Below, piece after piece: positions 43,528 through 53,027 of a DNA stretch of 64,000 bases (positions within the stretch are counted from its first letter, which is position 1; every line of letters begins with the position of its first letter). This stretch comes from Methanoculleus sp. (GTDB taxonomy: Archaea; Halobacteriota; Methanomicrobia; Methanomicrobiales; Methanoculleaceae), in assembly GCA_018433835.1 (NCBI GenBank), contig JAHDQM010000043.1, positions 1-64,000 of the forward strand, written 5' to 3'. The translations under genes and the position numbers were made by a program. Under the pieces are notes generated by a model that saw only the letters and a list, made by a program, of their open reading frames with translations, searched no databases and was not told where the DNA came from.

Positions 43528-44889
43528 ATGGGAGCGATCTTTCGGGCATACGATATCCGGGGCGCATACCCGGACGAGCTTGATGAGGACATGGGCCGCC
43601 GGATCGGTGCCGGTTTCGTCAGGCTCCTGCACGCAGAGGCGATCGTCGTCGGGCGGGACATGCGGCTCTCCTCGCCGTCACTGACCGAAGCCTTCATCGA
43701 GGGGGCGCTCTCTGCCGGAGCGTCGGTGACCGATATCGGGATGGTGAGCACGCCGCTCCTCTACTATGCCATCATCGACGGCAAGTTCGACGGAGGTGCC
43801 ATGGTAACGGCATCGCATCTGCCCGGTCGGATGAACGGGTTCAAACTCTGCCGCGAGAACGCGATCCCGCTCGGCGGGGATCGAGACCTGCCAGCACTGG
43901 AACGTCTGGTCGGGAAATCGCCACCTGTTCCGCCACGGCCTATAACCGGCAAGTACCGCCGGCTCTCCGCAATGGAACGTTATATCGAGATGCTCCTTTC
44001 GTTCGTCCGGTCGGGCCCGCCGCTCAAGATCGTCGTCGATGCCGGCAACGGCATGGCCGGGCCGGAAGTCCCCCGCATCGCGGCGAGGGTCCCGGAATGG
44101 ACGTTTACCTTCAGGGACATCGAACCCGACGGCAGGTTCCCCGACCATATCGCGAATCCCCTGATCCCCTCGACGACCCTTGAGTTGCAGGCTGCGGTAC
44201 TGAACGAGCAGGCCGATATCGGCGTCGCATTCGATGGGGACGCCGACCGATGCGGGTTCATCGACGAAGAGGGGAATCGCGTCCCGGAAGATCTGGTGAC
44301 GGCGCTTATCGCCGAGGCGTTTTTACAGCGCCATCCCGGGGGAACGATCCTCTACGACCTCCGATCGAGCCGCGTCGTCCCGGAGACGATCGTGAGGCTC
44401 GGAGGGAAGGCTGTGCGGTGCAGGGTAGGCCATGCGTTTATCAAGGCACAGATGCGCGAGGAAGAGGCTTTGTTCGCGGGAGAGCTCTCCGGGCACTACT
44501 ATTACCGCGATACCGGCTACACCGACAACGCCGTGATGACGATGATCCGGATGCTCAACCTCCTCTCCGCAGAACAGGAACCGCTCTCCCGCCTGGTCGC
44601 ACCGCTGAAGAAGTACGCGTCGACGGGCGAGATTAACATCCGGGTGACGGACAAGGACGCCGTCCTTGCCGGCCTTGAGGAACGCTACGGCGACGCGGGG
44701 ATCGATCACCTCGACGGCCTGACGATCGATTACCCGTCGTGGTGGTTCAATATCCGCCCCTCTCACACCGAACCCGTCCTCCGGCTCAACCTGGAGGCGG
44801 AAGACGCCGGTGCCGTCGCAGCAAAGCGGGAAGAGGTGTTTGCACGCATAACAGCGATCGATCCCGGGATGCGGCGCGCAGCCTCCTGA
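43528..44889 (+). CDS. phosphohexomutase (phosphomannomutase/phosphoglucomutase)
   Basis: A 453-residue alpha-D-phosphohexomutase that moves phosphate between C1 and C6 of glucose or mannose. Domain 1 starts IFRAYDIRGAYPDELDEDMG and holds the catalytic phospho-Ser96 in VTASHLPGRMNGFKL; the usual Asn/Pro after SH is Leu-Pro here. Domain 2 has the Mg loop DGDADRCGF, domain 3 GELSGHYYYRD, and domain 4 the phosphate-binding RPSHTEPVLRLNLE. It starts a plus-strand series with GAPDH and PEP synthase, connecting hexose phosphates to gluconeogenesis. Alternative starts at 43450 and 43519 are possible. Confidence 0.9.
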   Translation: MGAIFRAYDIRGAYPDELDEDMGRRIGAGFVRLLHAEAIVVGRDMRLSSPSLTEAFIEGALSAGASVTDIGMVSTPLLYYAIIDGKFDGGAMVTASHLPGRMNGFKLCRENAIPLGGDRDLPALERLVGKSPPVPPRPITGKYRRLSAMERYIEMLLSFVRSGPPLKIVVDAGNGMAGPEVPRIAARVPEWTFTFRDIEPDGRFPDHIANPLIPSTTLELQAAVLNEQADIGVAFDGDADRCGFIDEEGNRVPEDLVTALIAEAFLQRHPGGTILYDLRSSRVVPETIVRLGGKAVRCRVGHAFIKAQMREEEALFAGELSGHYYYRDTGYTDNAVMTMIRMLNLLSAEQEPLSRLVAPLKKYASTGEINIRVTDKDAVLAGLEERYGDAGIDHLDGLTIDYPSWWFNIRPSHTEPVLRLNLEAEDAGAVAAKREEVFARITAIDPGMRRAAS

Positions 44890-44967
44890 TCGACTTTGGG
44901 GGTGGTGAGAGCAAGATACTATATACGCCCGGGATCAGGAACCCTTTTCCGGCAAGGGGGATGCGGC

Positions 44968-45981
44968 ATGAAAAAGGTTGCAATCAATGGATTTGGGCGT
45001 ATCGGGCGGATGGCTCTCTCCAATTACCTGACCGACCCGCCGGGCAACATCGAGATCGTTGCGGTCAACGATCCGAAAACGCCTGAGGTACTCGCCTACC
45101 TGACGAAGTATGACTCGGTGCACGGAAGAGCGCCCTTCCCGGTCGAGGCGGGGCCGGATCGCCTCCTGTTCGGGCCGCGGGAGGTTGCCGTGCTCGGCGA
45201 GCGGAACCCCGCCGCCCTTCCGTGGAACGATCTCGGCGTGGACCTGGTACTCGAATGCACAGGAAGGTTCACCGACAGGAACGACGCTGCAAAGCATCTG
45301 GAGGCAGGGGCGTCCCGGGTCATTATCAGCGCACCTTCGCACAACCCCGATCTGACGGTTGTGCTGGGTGTCAACGAAGCAGCCTACGATCCGGAGAACC
45401 ACACCGTCGTCTCAAACGCATCCTGCACGACTAACGCTCTGGCGCCAGCAGCAAAGGTGCTCAACGATGCCTTCGGTGTCGATCACCTGATGGCGACGGC
45501 GATTCACGCCTATACCGCCACCCAGGCACTGGTCGATAAGGCCGCAAAGAAGGTGCGCCGCGGGCGTGCCGCGGCGGTCTCCCTGATCCCGACGACGACC
45601 GGCGCCGCAATCGCCACCACGCGTGTCCTGCCGGAGCTTGCCGGGAAGATGGACGCGGTCGCGGTGCGGGCGCCCATTCCGGATGGATCGATCATCGATA
45701 TCGTCGCAGAGCTGAAGCGGGAGGCGACCGCGGACGAGGTGAATGCAGCCATGAAAGCGGCTGCCGAGGGGCAGATGAAAGGCATCCTGTCGTACACGGA
45801 GGAGTACCTCGTCTCGGTGGATATCATCGGCGACCCGCATTCCGGCATCGTCGACGGACTGTCCACCGGCGTTGTCGACGGGCGGATGGCCCGGGTCATG
45901 GTCTGGTACGACAACGAGTTCGGGTATGCCCGGCGGATGGTCGACCTCGCTTCGTACATGGCATACCGGGATGAAGGATGA
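44968..45981 (+). CDS. gap: type I (bacterial-type) glyceraldehyde-3-phosphate dehydrogenase
   Basis: A 337-residue GAPDH with the Rossmann start VAINGFGRIGRMALSNYL, catalytic Cys153 in SNASCTTNALAP, HAYTATQALVDKAAKK and VMVWYDNEFGYARRMVDLA at the end. These are type I (bacterial/eukaryotic) features. Archaea normally use the distantly related type II GAPDH. Two variations stand out: RAPIPDGSIIDIV where most have R(V/I)PTPxxSVVD, and GDPHSGIVD near the phosphate site. ATG 44968 is preceded by AGGGGG. It lies between phosphohexomutase and PEP synthase genes, which suggests co-transfer of a sugar-phosphate module. Confidence 0.92.
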   Translation: MKKVAINGFGRIGRMALSNYLTDPPGNIEIVAVNDPKTPEVLAYLTKYDSVHGRAPFPVEAGPDRLLFGPREVAVLGERNPAALPWNDLGVDLVLECTGRFTDRNDAAKHLEAGASRVIISAPSHNPDLTVVLGVNEAAYDPENHTVVSNASCTTNALAPAAKVLNDAFGVDHLMATAIHAYTATQALVDKAAKKVRRGRAAAVSLIPTTTGAAIATTRVLPELAGKMDAVAVRAPIPDGSIIDIVAELKREATADEVNAAMKAAAEGQMKGILSYTEEYLVSVDIIGDPHSGIVDGLSTGVVDGRMARVMVWYDNEFGYARRMVDLASYMAYRDEG

Positions 45982-46021
45982 TACGCAGGCCGCACCGGCG
46001 GCACGGTAGGGGGAGTAGAGC

Positions 46022-48469
46022 ATGAAACAGGATGCAAAGTATATCCGCTGGTTCGAGGAGATCAGAAACGAAGATGTTCCTCTGGTCGGCGGGAAAAACG
46101 CCTCAATCGGCGAGATGTACGGTGAACTGACTGCGAAAGGCGTGAAGATCCCCGACGGATTCGCCATCACCGCCGACGGATACCGGCACGTGCTGACATC
46201 CGGAGGAATACTCGACGACATGAAGTCTGCCATGGAAGGGCTGGATCGGAACAATGTCGCCGATATTGCGAGACGGGGAAAACGTGCACGCGACCTCATC
46301 CTCGGGGCAGGCATCCCGGACGATCTCTGGGCCGAGGTGAAGACCGCGTACGATCTGCTCTGCGACGAGTACGGGCCGGATATTGATGTTGCGGTCAGGA
46401 GCTCCGCCACGGCTGAAGACCTGCCCACGGTATCGTTCGCCGGCCAGCAGGAGACCTACCTGAATATCCGCGGCTACCAGGCATTGCGGGAAGCAGTGAG
46501 CAAATGCCTTGCCTCCCTCTTCACCGACCGGGCGATTGCATACCGGGTAGACAACCATTTCGATCATTTCAAGGTCGCCCTCTCGGTCGGGGTCATGAAG
46601 ATGGTGCGCTCGGACTTATCTTCGAGCGGGGTCATCTTCACGCTCGACACCGACACCGGATTCCGGGACGTGATACTCATCACCGGGTCGTACGGACTTG
46701 GTGAGAATATCGTCCAGGGCGCCGTCAACCCCGACGAGTTCTACGTCTTCAAACCGACCTTCCGGAAAGACTTTCGGGCGCTTGTCCGGAAGAATCTCGG
46801 CGATAAAAAGATGAAACTGATCTACGGCCACGGCGGGGCAAAAGAGGTGACCCGGAATGTCGAGGTGCCGGAGGCCGATCGGAAGAAGTTCTGTATCGGC
46901 GATGAGGATGTGCTGGCACTCGCCGGATACGCGCTCACCATCGAGGACCACTACTCAGAGAAATCCGGCAAACCGGTGCCGATGGATATCGAATGGGCGA
47001 AAGACGGCGAAACCGGGGAGTTGTTCATTGTACAGGCTCGTCCCGAAACGGTGCAGTCGCAGAAGACAGGGGATGTCCTGGAGACGTACCGTATGGACGA
47101 GCGAGGAACAGTCCTGGTTACGGGGAAGAGCATCGGTGATGCGATCGCCGCAGGAAAGGCTCGCGTCATCACCGATGTTTCCAAACTCTCCACCTTCAAT
47201 CCGGGCGAGATCCTGATATCGGACACGACCACGCCGGACTGGGAGCCTGTGATGAAGACGGCCGCCGCCCTCGTGACCAATCGCGGAGGGAGGACCTCGC
47301 ACGCCGCTATCGTCAGCCGCGAGCTCGGCATTCCTGCCGTCGTCGGCACGGGTGACGCAACCGAGAAGATCCCGACCGGTACCGACGTGACGGTCAGCTG
47401 CGCCGAGGGCGAGGAAGGTTTTGTCTACGGCGGGACCCTGCGGTTCCACGTGGAAAAGACCAGCCTGAAGGACCTCTGGCGGCCGAGGACCGAGATGATG
47501 ATGAACCTCGGGAACCCGGATGAGGCGTTCGGGCTTGCGATGATCCCGAACGACGGCATCGGGCTTGCCAGGATGGAATTCATCATCGCAAGTTACATCA
47601 AAGTCCATCCGATGGCGCTTATTCATCCGGAGAAGATCCAGGATGACGATGTCCGGCAGGCGATCGACGATCTCACCTTCGGGTATGAGGATAAAAGCGA
47701 ATATTTTGTCGAAAAACTCGCACAAGGCGTCGGTACTATCGCAGCGGCGTTCTACCCGAACCCCGTCGTCGTCCGCACGAGCGATTTCAAGACCAACGAA
47801 TACGCGAACCTGCTCGGCGGAAAGTACTTCGAGCCGGAAGAAGCCAACCCGATGCTCGGTTTCCGCGGCGCGGTCCGGTATTACGACGAGCGCTACCGGG
47901 AGGGCTTTGCGCTCGAGTGCCGGGCGATGAAACGTGTCCGGGATGAGATGGGCCTTACGAACCTGATCATCATGATCCCCTTCTGCCGCCGGGTCGAGGA
48001 GGCGAAGAGGGTCATCGGGGAACTGGAGAAGAACGGTCTTCGGCGCGGTGAGAACGGACTCCAGGTCTATCAGATGTGCGAGATACCGAATAATGTCGTA
48101 TCGATCGACGAATTTAGTGAATTCTTCGACGGGTTTTCGATCGGGTCCAACGACCTGACCCAGCTGACGCTCGGCGTCGACCGTGATTCCGCGATCATCA
48201 CGCAGGTGTTCGACGAGCGCGACCCGGGCGTCGAGAAGATGGTCGCCATGGCCGTTGACGGGTGCCGGCGGAACCATCGGCACAGCGGGCTGTGCGGCCA
48301 GGCGCCGAGCGACTTCCCTGAGTTCGCCGATTTCCTGGTAGAGCAGCGCATCAACTCCATATCGGTCAACCCGGACACCCTGCTGAAGATCACGCTCCGG
48401 GTGGTGGAGATGGAGGAGCGGATGAAAGCAGAAAAAGAGGAGAGGAAGGTCGCAGCGGCACCCCGGTAG
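46022..48469 (+). CDS. ppsA: phosphoenolpyruvate synthase
   Basis: An 815-residue PEP synthase converting pyruvate, ATP and water to PEP, AMP and Pi. ATP-grasp region: LVGGKNASIGEMYGELTAKG, DVAVRSSATAEDLPTVSFAGQ and IVQARPETVQS. The phosphohistidine domain has GGRTSHAAIVSRELG with His427. The TIM barrel at the C-terminus contains GIGLARMEF, GSNDLTQLTLGVDRDS and SGLCGQAPSD with the catalytic Cys. The enzyme feeds gluconeogenesis from acetyl-CoA-derived pyruvate. It lies 40 nt after the GAPDH gene and is probably in the same operon. Confidence 0.93.
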   Translation: MKQDAKYIRWFEEIRNEDVPLVGGKNASIGEMYGELTAKGVKIPDGFAITADGYRHVLTSGGILDDMKSAMEGLDRNNVADIARRGKRARDLILGAGIPDDLWAEVKTAYDLLCDEYGPDIDVAVRSSATAEDLPTVSFAGQQETYLNIRGYQALREAVSKCLASLFTDRAIAYRVDNHFDHFKVALSVGVMKMVRSDLSSSGVIFTLDTDTGFRDVILITGSYGLGENIVQGAVNPDEFYVFKPTFRKDFRALVRKNLGDKKMKLIYGHGGAKEVTRNVEVPEADRKKFCIGDEDVLALAGYALTIEDHYSEKSGKPVPMDIEWAKDGETGELFIVQARPETVQSQKTGDVLETYRMDERGTVLVTGKSIGDAIAAGKARVITDVSKLSTFNPGEILISDTTTPDWEPVMKTAAALVTNRGGRTSHAAIVSRELGIPAVVGTGDATEKIPTGTDVTVSCAEGEEGFVYGGTLRFHVEKTSLKDLWRPRTEMMMNLGNPDEAFGLAMIPNDGIGLARMEFIIASYIKVHPMALIHPEKIQDDDVRQAIDDLTFGYEDKSEYFVEKLAQGVGTIAAAFYPNPVVVRTSDFKTNEYANLLGGKYFEPEEANPMLGFRGAVRYYDERYREGFALECRAMKRVRDEMGLTNLIIMIPFCRRVEEAKRVIGELEKNGLRRGENGLQVYQMCEIPNNVVSIDEFSEFFDGFSIGSNDLTQLTLGVDRDSAIITQVFDERDPGVEKMVAMAVDGCRRNHRHSGLCGQAPSDFPEFADFLVEQRINSISVNPDTLLKITLRVVEMEERMKAEKEERKVAAAPR

Positions 48470-48479
48470 AGATGCACGC

Positions 48480-50924
48480 CTATCGGGAGAACCGTATCCC
48501 GCTATGGTCGATGACGTTGTACGTCCTGACCTTGATGAAATCCATGACCAGGAATCCGATGAGCGCATAGAGCCAGACGAACCCTGCCAGATACCAGCCG
48601 ATCGGCGTGACGAAGATGCCGTATACCACGATAAGGGTTGCAATGATCTTGGTGACGATGGCCGACCAGAGCAGGGCCGATCCCGGCCTGATAGACCAGA
48701 AGGGTCCTCTCGTGCGGGTGACGAAGATGGTGAGGTGCCCGGCGACCGCGAGTTTCAGGAAGACGAGCGACTGAATGACCGGGAGGCTTAGAGCAAGCGG
48801 TCCCACTGCGAGATAGAGAAGGGCGAATGAAAAGACGAGCCCCACAAAGCCGAAGATCGTGGAGAGGGTGAGGATCTCCCGCATCTTCCACTTTTCAGGG
48901 GATTTTGAGTAGACGACGTTGTCGTAGGCGATGGTCATGATCGGAATATCATTCAGGAGCGCCAGCAGCACGATCATGAGAGCGGTGATCGGGAAGAAGT
49001 TGAAGAGCAGAATGGAGAGGGTGACGAAGAAGAGCACTCGAATGGTCTCGGTAATACGGTAGATCACGTAGTGATTCATCCGCTGAAAGATCTTCCGGCT
49101 CTCTTTTATCGCATCGATGATAACCGAGAGCCCCGGCTTTGTGATCACGATTGATGCTGCAGATTTTGCCGCATCCGTGGCGCCGGCAACTGCGATACCG
49201 ACATCCGCCTTCTTAAGGGCGGGCGCATCGTTCACGCCGTCGCCGGTCATGCCGACGATGTGTCCCCTGGACTGGAGGAGCGAGACAATCCGGTACTTAT
49301 GTTCGGGGAAGACTTCAGCAAAACCGTCCGCCTTTTCCACGATCTCTCCCGCCTCGGTGTCATGCTCCTTGAGGAATGCATCGGCAGTGGCGATATCGGA
49401 CTTCAGTTCCACTTCCCGCGCAATCTCTTTCGCGATCGCCACATGGTCGCCGGTGACCATCTTGATATCGAGCCCCATCTCCTGCGCCGTCTTGATGGTG
49501 GCCGCCGAATCGTCACGGGGCGGATCGTACAGTCCAAGAACGCCGGCGTACGACCAGGCGTCGTCGGCGTTGCTCCTTGCCACGCCGAGCATGCGGAACC
49601 CTTTTTTCGCAAAGGTGGTCGAGAGCTCGTCGATGCGTTCTTCGAGACCTCTGCTCCCGCCCGTAAGTTTCAAGATCACCTGCGGCGCACCCTTTGCGAC
49701 TTTGAAGCGGTTGCCGTCCGCATCCTCAATAGCGGCCTCCGTCCGCTTAACGACCGGATCGAAGGGTTTGAAGTTCAGAACCTTGTAGGCGGCGAGTTTC
49801 TTCTGCTGGTCCTTAGACTGCTCCGACGTGATGATCGCCATATCAATGGGGTCCTGATCCTCCTCTCTGGATGCGAGTACGGCGTCCAGCAGTACATCCT
49901 CCTTCGAGACGCCTTCGAACGGCACAATATCGGAGAGGGTGAGCCTGTTCTCCGTTATCGTACCGGTTTTATCGGAGCAGAGGATGTCGACCCCGGCCAT
50001 CTCCTCAATGGCAACGAGTTTGCTGACGATGGCCTCTTTCCTGGCGAGCGCCACCGCCCCGACTGCCATGGTGATCGACAGGACGGCCGGCATCGCTGCA
50101 GGAATCGCCGCCACGATCAGGACGAGCGCGAACTGGAGCGTCTCAAGCAGGTTTTCCTGGCGGAAAATTGAGACGATGAAGGTGATGGAGACCAGGGCGA
50201 TTGCAAGGACGATCAGATAATCCCCGATCTTAATAACAGCTTTCTGGAAGTGGCTGACCGTCGCCGCCTCCTGTGCGAGCCGGGCGGTTTTGCCGAAGAA
50301 GGTGTTCAAGCCTGTGGACACCACCAGTCCGGTCATTTCACCCTGCTTCACGACGGAGCCGGAATAGCCGACGTCTGAGAGATGTTTATCGACCGGCAGC
50401 GACTCCCCGGTCAGTGCGGATTCGTCCGCCGAGAGGTAATCCCCCTCGATGAACTTGAGGTCCGCGGGGACGACATCCCCTAACCGTACGCGGACGATGT
50501 CGCCGGGCACGAGTTCGCGTGCAGGCAGTTTCTGCCATGTGCCGTCGCGTAACACACGTGCCTCGAGCGCAAGCCGCTCCCTGAGCATCTCGATGGCGTT
50601 GCCCGCCTGGCGTTCCTGCCAGAAACCGACGATCGCGTTGATGAGGAGCAGTGAGGAGATGATCGCGAAGTCCTCCCAACGCTGAATGACGGCCGAGATG
50701 ATCAGTGCGGCTTCGATCATCCACGGGATAGGGCCCCAGAAGTATCTCAGGAACTTGATGATCGGGTTCTCCTTCCTCTCGGGAATCTCGTTGTGACCGT
50801 ACCTCTGAACGCGGTTTTGAGCCTCGGATTGGGTCAGCCCCTCCCGCCGGGATGAGAGAGTCTCAAATAAATCATCAATGGATCTGTCCCTGGCTTCTTC
50901 CGTCGTAATCTCCTGCCCGGCCAT
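48480..50924 (-). CDS. plasma-membrane-type H+-transporting P-type ATPase (P3A)
   Basis: An 814-residue proton pump of the plant/fungal and archaeal P3A class. N-terminal cytoplasmic part ends in YGHNEIPERKENP; actuator has LTGESLP; transmembrane M4 has VAAIPAAMPAVLSITM; phosphorylation motif CSDKTGTIT; nucleotide part KGAPQVI and DPPRDDSAATI; hinge TGDGVNDAPALKKADVGIA; the last six helices begin after SRKIFQRMNHYVIY. No C-terminal regulatory tail. Convergent with the PEP synthase gene, 10 nt apart. It would expel protons using ATP and could energise the H+-coupled sugar and amino-acid permeases nearby. Confidence 0.93.
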   Translation of the reverse strand: MAGQEITTEEARDRSIDDLFETLSSRREGLTQSEAQNRVQRYGHNEIPERKENPIIKFLRYFWGPIPWMIEAALIISAVIQRWEDFAIISSLLLINAIVGFWQERQAGNAIEMLRERLALEARVLRDGTWQKLPARELVPGDIVRVRLGDVVPADLKFIEGDYLSADESALTGESLPVDKHLSDVGYSGSVVKQGEMTGLVVSTGLNTFFGKTARLAQEAATVSHFQKAVIKIGDYLIVLAIALVSITFIVSIFRQENLLETLQFALVLIVAAIPAAMPAVLSITMAVGAVALARKEAIVSKLVAIEEMAGVDILCSDKTGTITENRLTLSDIVPFEGVSKEDVLLDAVLASREEDQDPIDMAIITSEQSKDQQKKLAAYKVLNFKPFDPVVKRTEAAIEDADGNRFKVAKGAPQVILKLTGGSRGLEERIDELSTTFAKKGFRMLGVARSNADDAWSYAGVLGLYDPPRDDSAATIKTAQEMGLDIKMVTGDHVAIAKEIAREVELKSDIATADAFLKEHDTEAGEIVEKADGFAEVFPEHKYRIVSLLQSRGHIVGMTGDGVNDAPALKKADVGIAVAGATDAAKSAASIVITKPGLSVIIDAIKESRKIFQRMNHYVIYRITETIRVLFFVTLSILLFNFFPITALMIVLLALLNDIPIMTIAYDNVVYSKSPEKWKMREILTLSTIFGFVGLVFSFALLYLAVGPLALSLPVIQSLVFLKLAVAGHLTIFVTRTRGPFWSIRPGSALLWSAIVTKIIATLIVVYGIFVTPIGWYLAGFVWLYALIGFLVMDFIKVRTYNVIDHSGIRFSR

Positions 50925-51204
50925 GACGTCCCGGACACTCTCTTCGAACTCCCATATATAACTATAGTGGTCAGCCAGGGGAATGCAGTTACAGGTCTAT
51001 CACCTCCATTTCCAGGTAAACAGTCGGATGAACCGCATGGCTGTCAGTACCAGCCTCACCGGGTCTGGATAGTATGTGGGTGAATGGCCTGCGATCAGGT
51101 TACCGTACCATACAGTCAGGCACTTCTGCACAAATCCTGCCTTCTCACCCCGGAATGCAGGTGTGAGGACAACCGTTAAGTATGCCCCCCGGGAATCCGG
51201 GACC

Positions 51205-52977
51205 ATGGTTATCAGGGACCCTGTCTGCGGGATGCCGCTGGAGCCGGAGAGCGCACCGTATACAGCTGAAATTCGGGGAGGGATCTACTATTTTTCAAGT
51301 AAGCTGTGTAGGGATACGTTCCTTGAAGGGGCCAGGATCGCCTACTTTTCAATGGAGATTGGAATCGAAAGCGGCATCCCGACATACAGCGGCGGTCTCG
51401 GTGTCCTTGCGGGGGATGTCATCAAATCGAGTGCCGACCTGCTGCTCCCGATGGTCGCGGTAACCCTTGTCAACCGCAGAGGATACGTGCGGCAGCAGTT
51501 AACCCCCGCAGGCGAGCAGATCGATCTCCCTGACGAATGGGACCCGGCGGAGCACCTGCGGGAACTGCCCGAACGGGTGACGGTGCGCATCGGAGAACGG
51601 GACGTTGCTGTCCGGGCGTGGCTGCATGACTACTGGAGTCCGGTGGGCGGGCTGGTACCGGTGCTTTTTCTCGATACGGATCTCGAAGAGAACGCTCCCG
51701 AAGATAGGAGTATCACCGACTACCTTTACGGCGGGGATCAGGAATACAAGCTGAAGCAGTCGATCGTCCTCGGGATCGGCGGGGTACGGATGCTCGAAGC
51801 GGTGGGATTCCGGATCAGCAAGTACCACATCAATGAAAGCCACTCCAGCCTCCTTACCCTTGAACTCCTGAAGCACCGTGACATGGATGAGGAAAAGGTG
51901 AGGACACGGTGCATTTTCACCACCCACACCCCGGTTCAGGTCGCGTTCGAGACGTTCCCCCGCGAGATGTCGGTCCCCCTGCTCAGAAGCGAGATTCCAC
52001 CGGTCTTGATGGACCGCTACGTCGAGACGGACGGACTCTCTCTGACAACCCTTGCGTTCGACCTGAGCAAATTTGTGAATGGTGTGAGCCCGGCGCACAA
52101 GAATTACTCACAGCAGCTCTTCCCCGGCTTCCATATCCGGGCAGTCACAAACGGTGTGCATCCGCATACGTGGACTTCCAGATCGTTTCGGTCCCTTTTT
52201 GACCGATACATCCCCGGCTGGGCGCACGAGCCCGAGCTGCTCGTCAGGGTGGACGAGATCCCGTATGAAGATATCAGGCATGCTCACCAGCAGGCAAAGC
52301 AGATCCTTATCGAGTATATCAGCCGGGTGACGAATGTTGAGATGGATGATGGGGTGCTCACGATAGGGTTTGCCCGGCGAGCGGCGGCATACAAACGAGC
52401 AACTCTGATCTTTTCGGACCTGGACAAGATCCGTGAGATCAACAGGCGAGGAGCCTTCCAGCTGGTCTTCGCCGGCAAGGCCCATCCGGCGGATCAGGTC
52501 GGCAAACAGGAGATCCGCCGGATTCATGAGTACATCCGCCAGCTGGACGGTGATGTGAAGGTCGTGTACCTGGAGAACTACTCGATGGACATGGCGGCCA
52601 TCATGACCGCCGGGTCCGATGTCTGGTTGAATACGCCCCTGCCGCCGTACGAAGCCTCGGGAACGAGCGGGATGAAAGCGGCTCTCAACGGGGTAATAAA
52701 TTTCTCCGTGCTCGACGGTTGGTGGATTGAGGGCTGGATTGAGGGCACGACGGGGTGGGCGATCGGTCCCGGTCCTGATGAACGGATTGACGACGACGAA
52801 CGCCGGAGACGCGAACTTCAAGACCTCTACAGCAAGCTGGAGTACCTGATCATCCCGACATACTATCATAAGACGGACGAGTGGGCGACGATTATGAGGA
52901 GTTCGATCGCGAAGATCGCCTACTACTTCAATACTCACCGCATGATGCGGCGGTATGCATCCGAAGCGTATCTGTAG
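51205..52977 (+). CDS. alpha-glucan phosphorylase with N-terminal YHS metal-binding domain
   Basis: A 590-residue protein. Residues 1-40 are a YHS domain: DPVCGMPLEPESAPY and GGIYYFSSKLCRDTF, with Cys8 and Cys35 as candidate metal ligands. From about residue 46 it is a short-form (TIGR02094-like) alpha-glucan phosphorylase: AYFSMEIGIESGIPTYSGG, NESHSSLLTLELL, VTNGVHPHTW, GFARRAAAYKRATLIF and the PLP region SGTSGMKAALNGVINFSVLDG. It cleaves alpha-1,4 glucan with phosphate to give glucose-1-phosphate, the substrate of the phosphohexomutase nearby. ATG 51205 is preferred because the YHS motif begins right after it. Confidence 0.87.
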   Translation: MVIRDPVCGMPLEPESAPYTAEIRGGIYYFSSKLCRDTFLEGARIAYFSMEIGIESGIPTYSGGLGVLAGDVIKSSADLLLPMVAVTLVNRRGYVRQQLTPAGEQIDLPDEWDPAEHLRELPERVTVRIGERDVAVRAWLHDYWSPVGGLVPVLFLDTDLEENAPEDRSITDYLYGGDQEYKLKQSIVLGIGGVRMLEAVGFRISKYHINESHSSLLTLELLKHRDMDEEKVRTRCIFTTHTPVQVAFETFPREMSVPLLRSEIPPVLMDRYVETDGLSLTTLAFDLSKFVNGVSPAHKNYSQQLFPGFHIRAVTNGVHPHTWTSRSFRSLFDRYIPGWAHEPELLVRVDEIPYEDIRHAHQQAKQILIEYISRVTNVEMDDGVLTIGFARRAAAYKRATLIFSDLDKIREINRRGAFQLVFAGKAHPADQVGKQEIRRIHEYIRQLDGDVKVVYLENYSMDMAAIMTAGSDVWLNTPLPPYEASGTSGMKAALNGVINFSVLDGWWIEGWIEGTTGWAIGPGPDERIDDDERRRRELQDLYSKLEYLIIPTYYHKTDEWATIMRSSIAKIAYYFNTHRMMRRYASEAYL

Positions 52978-53027
52978 ACGGGAAAACCAAATTCCGCGCC
53001 GCCAACCCCGCATTGCCGGGAGCCCCG

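Noticed and set aside
46955-48643. A 562-codon minus-strand frame opposite PEP synthase
   Set aside because: Antisense to a gene with complete catalytic motifs; no domain recognised.
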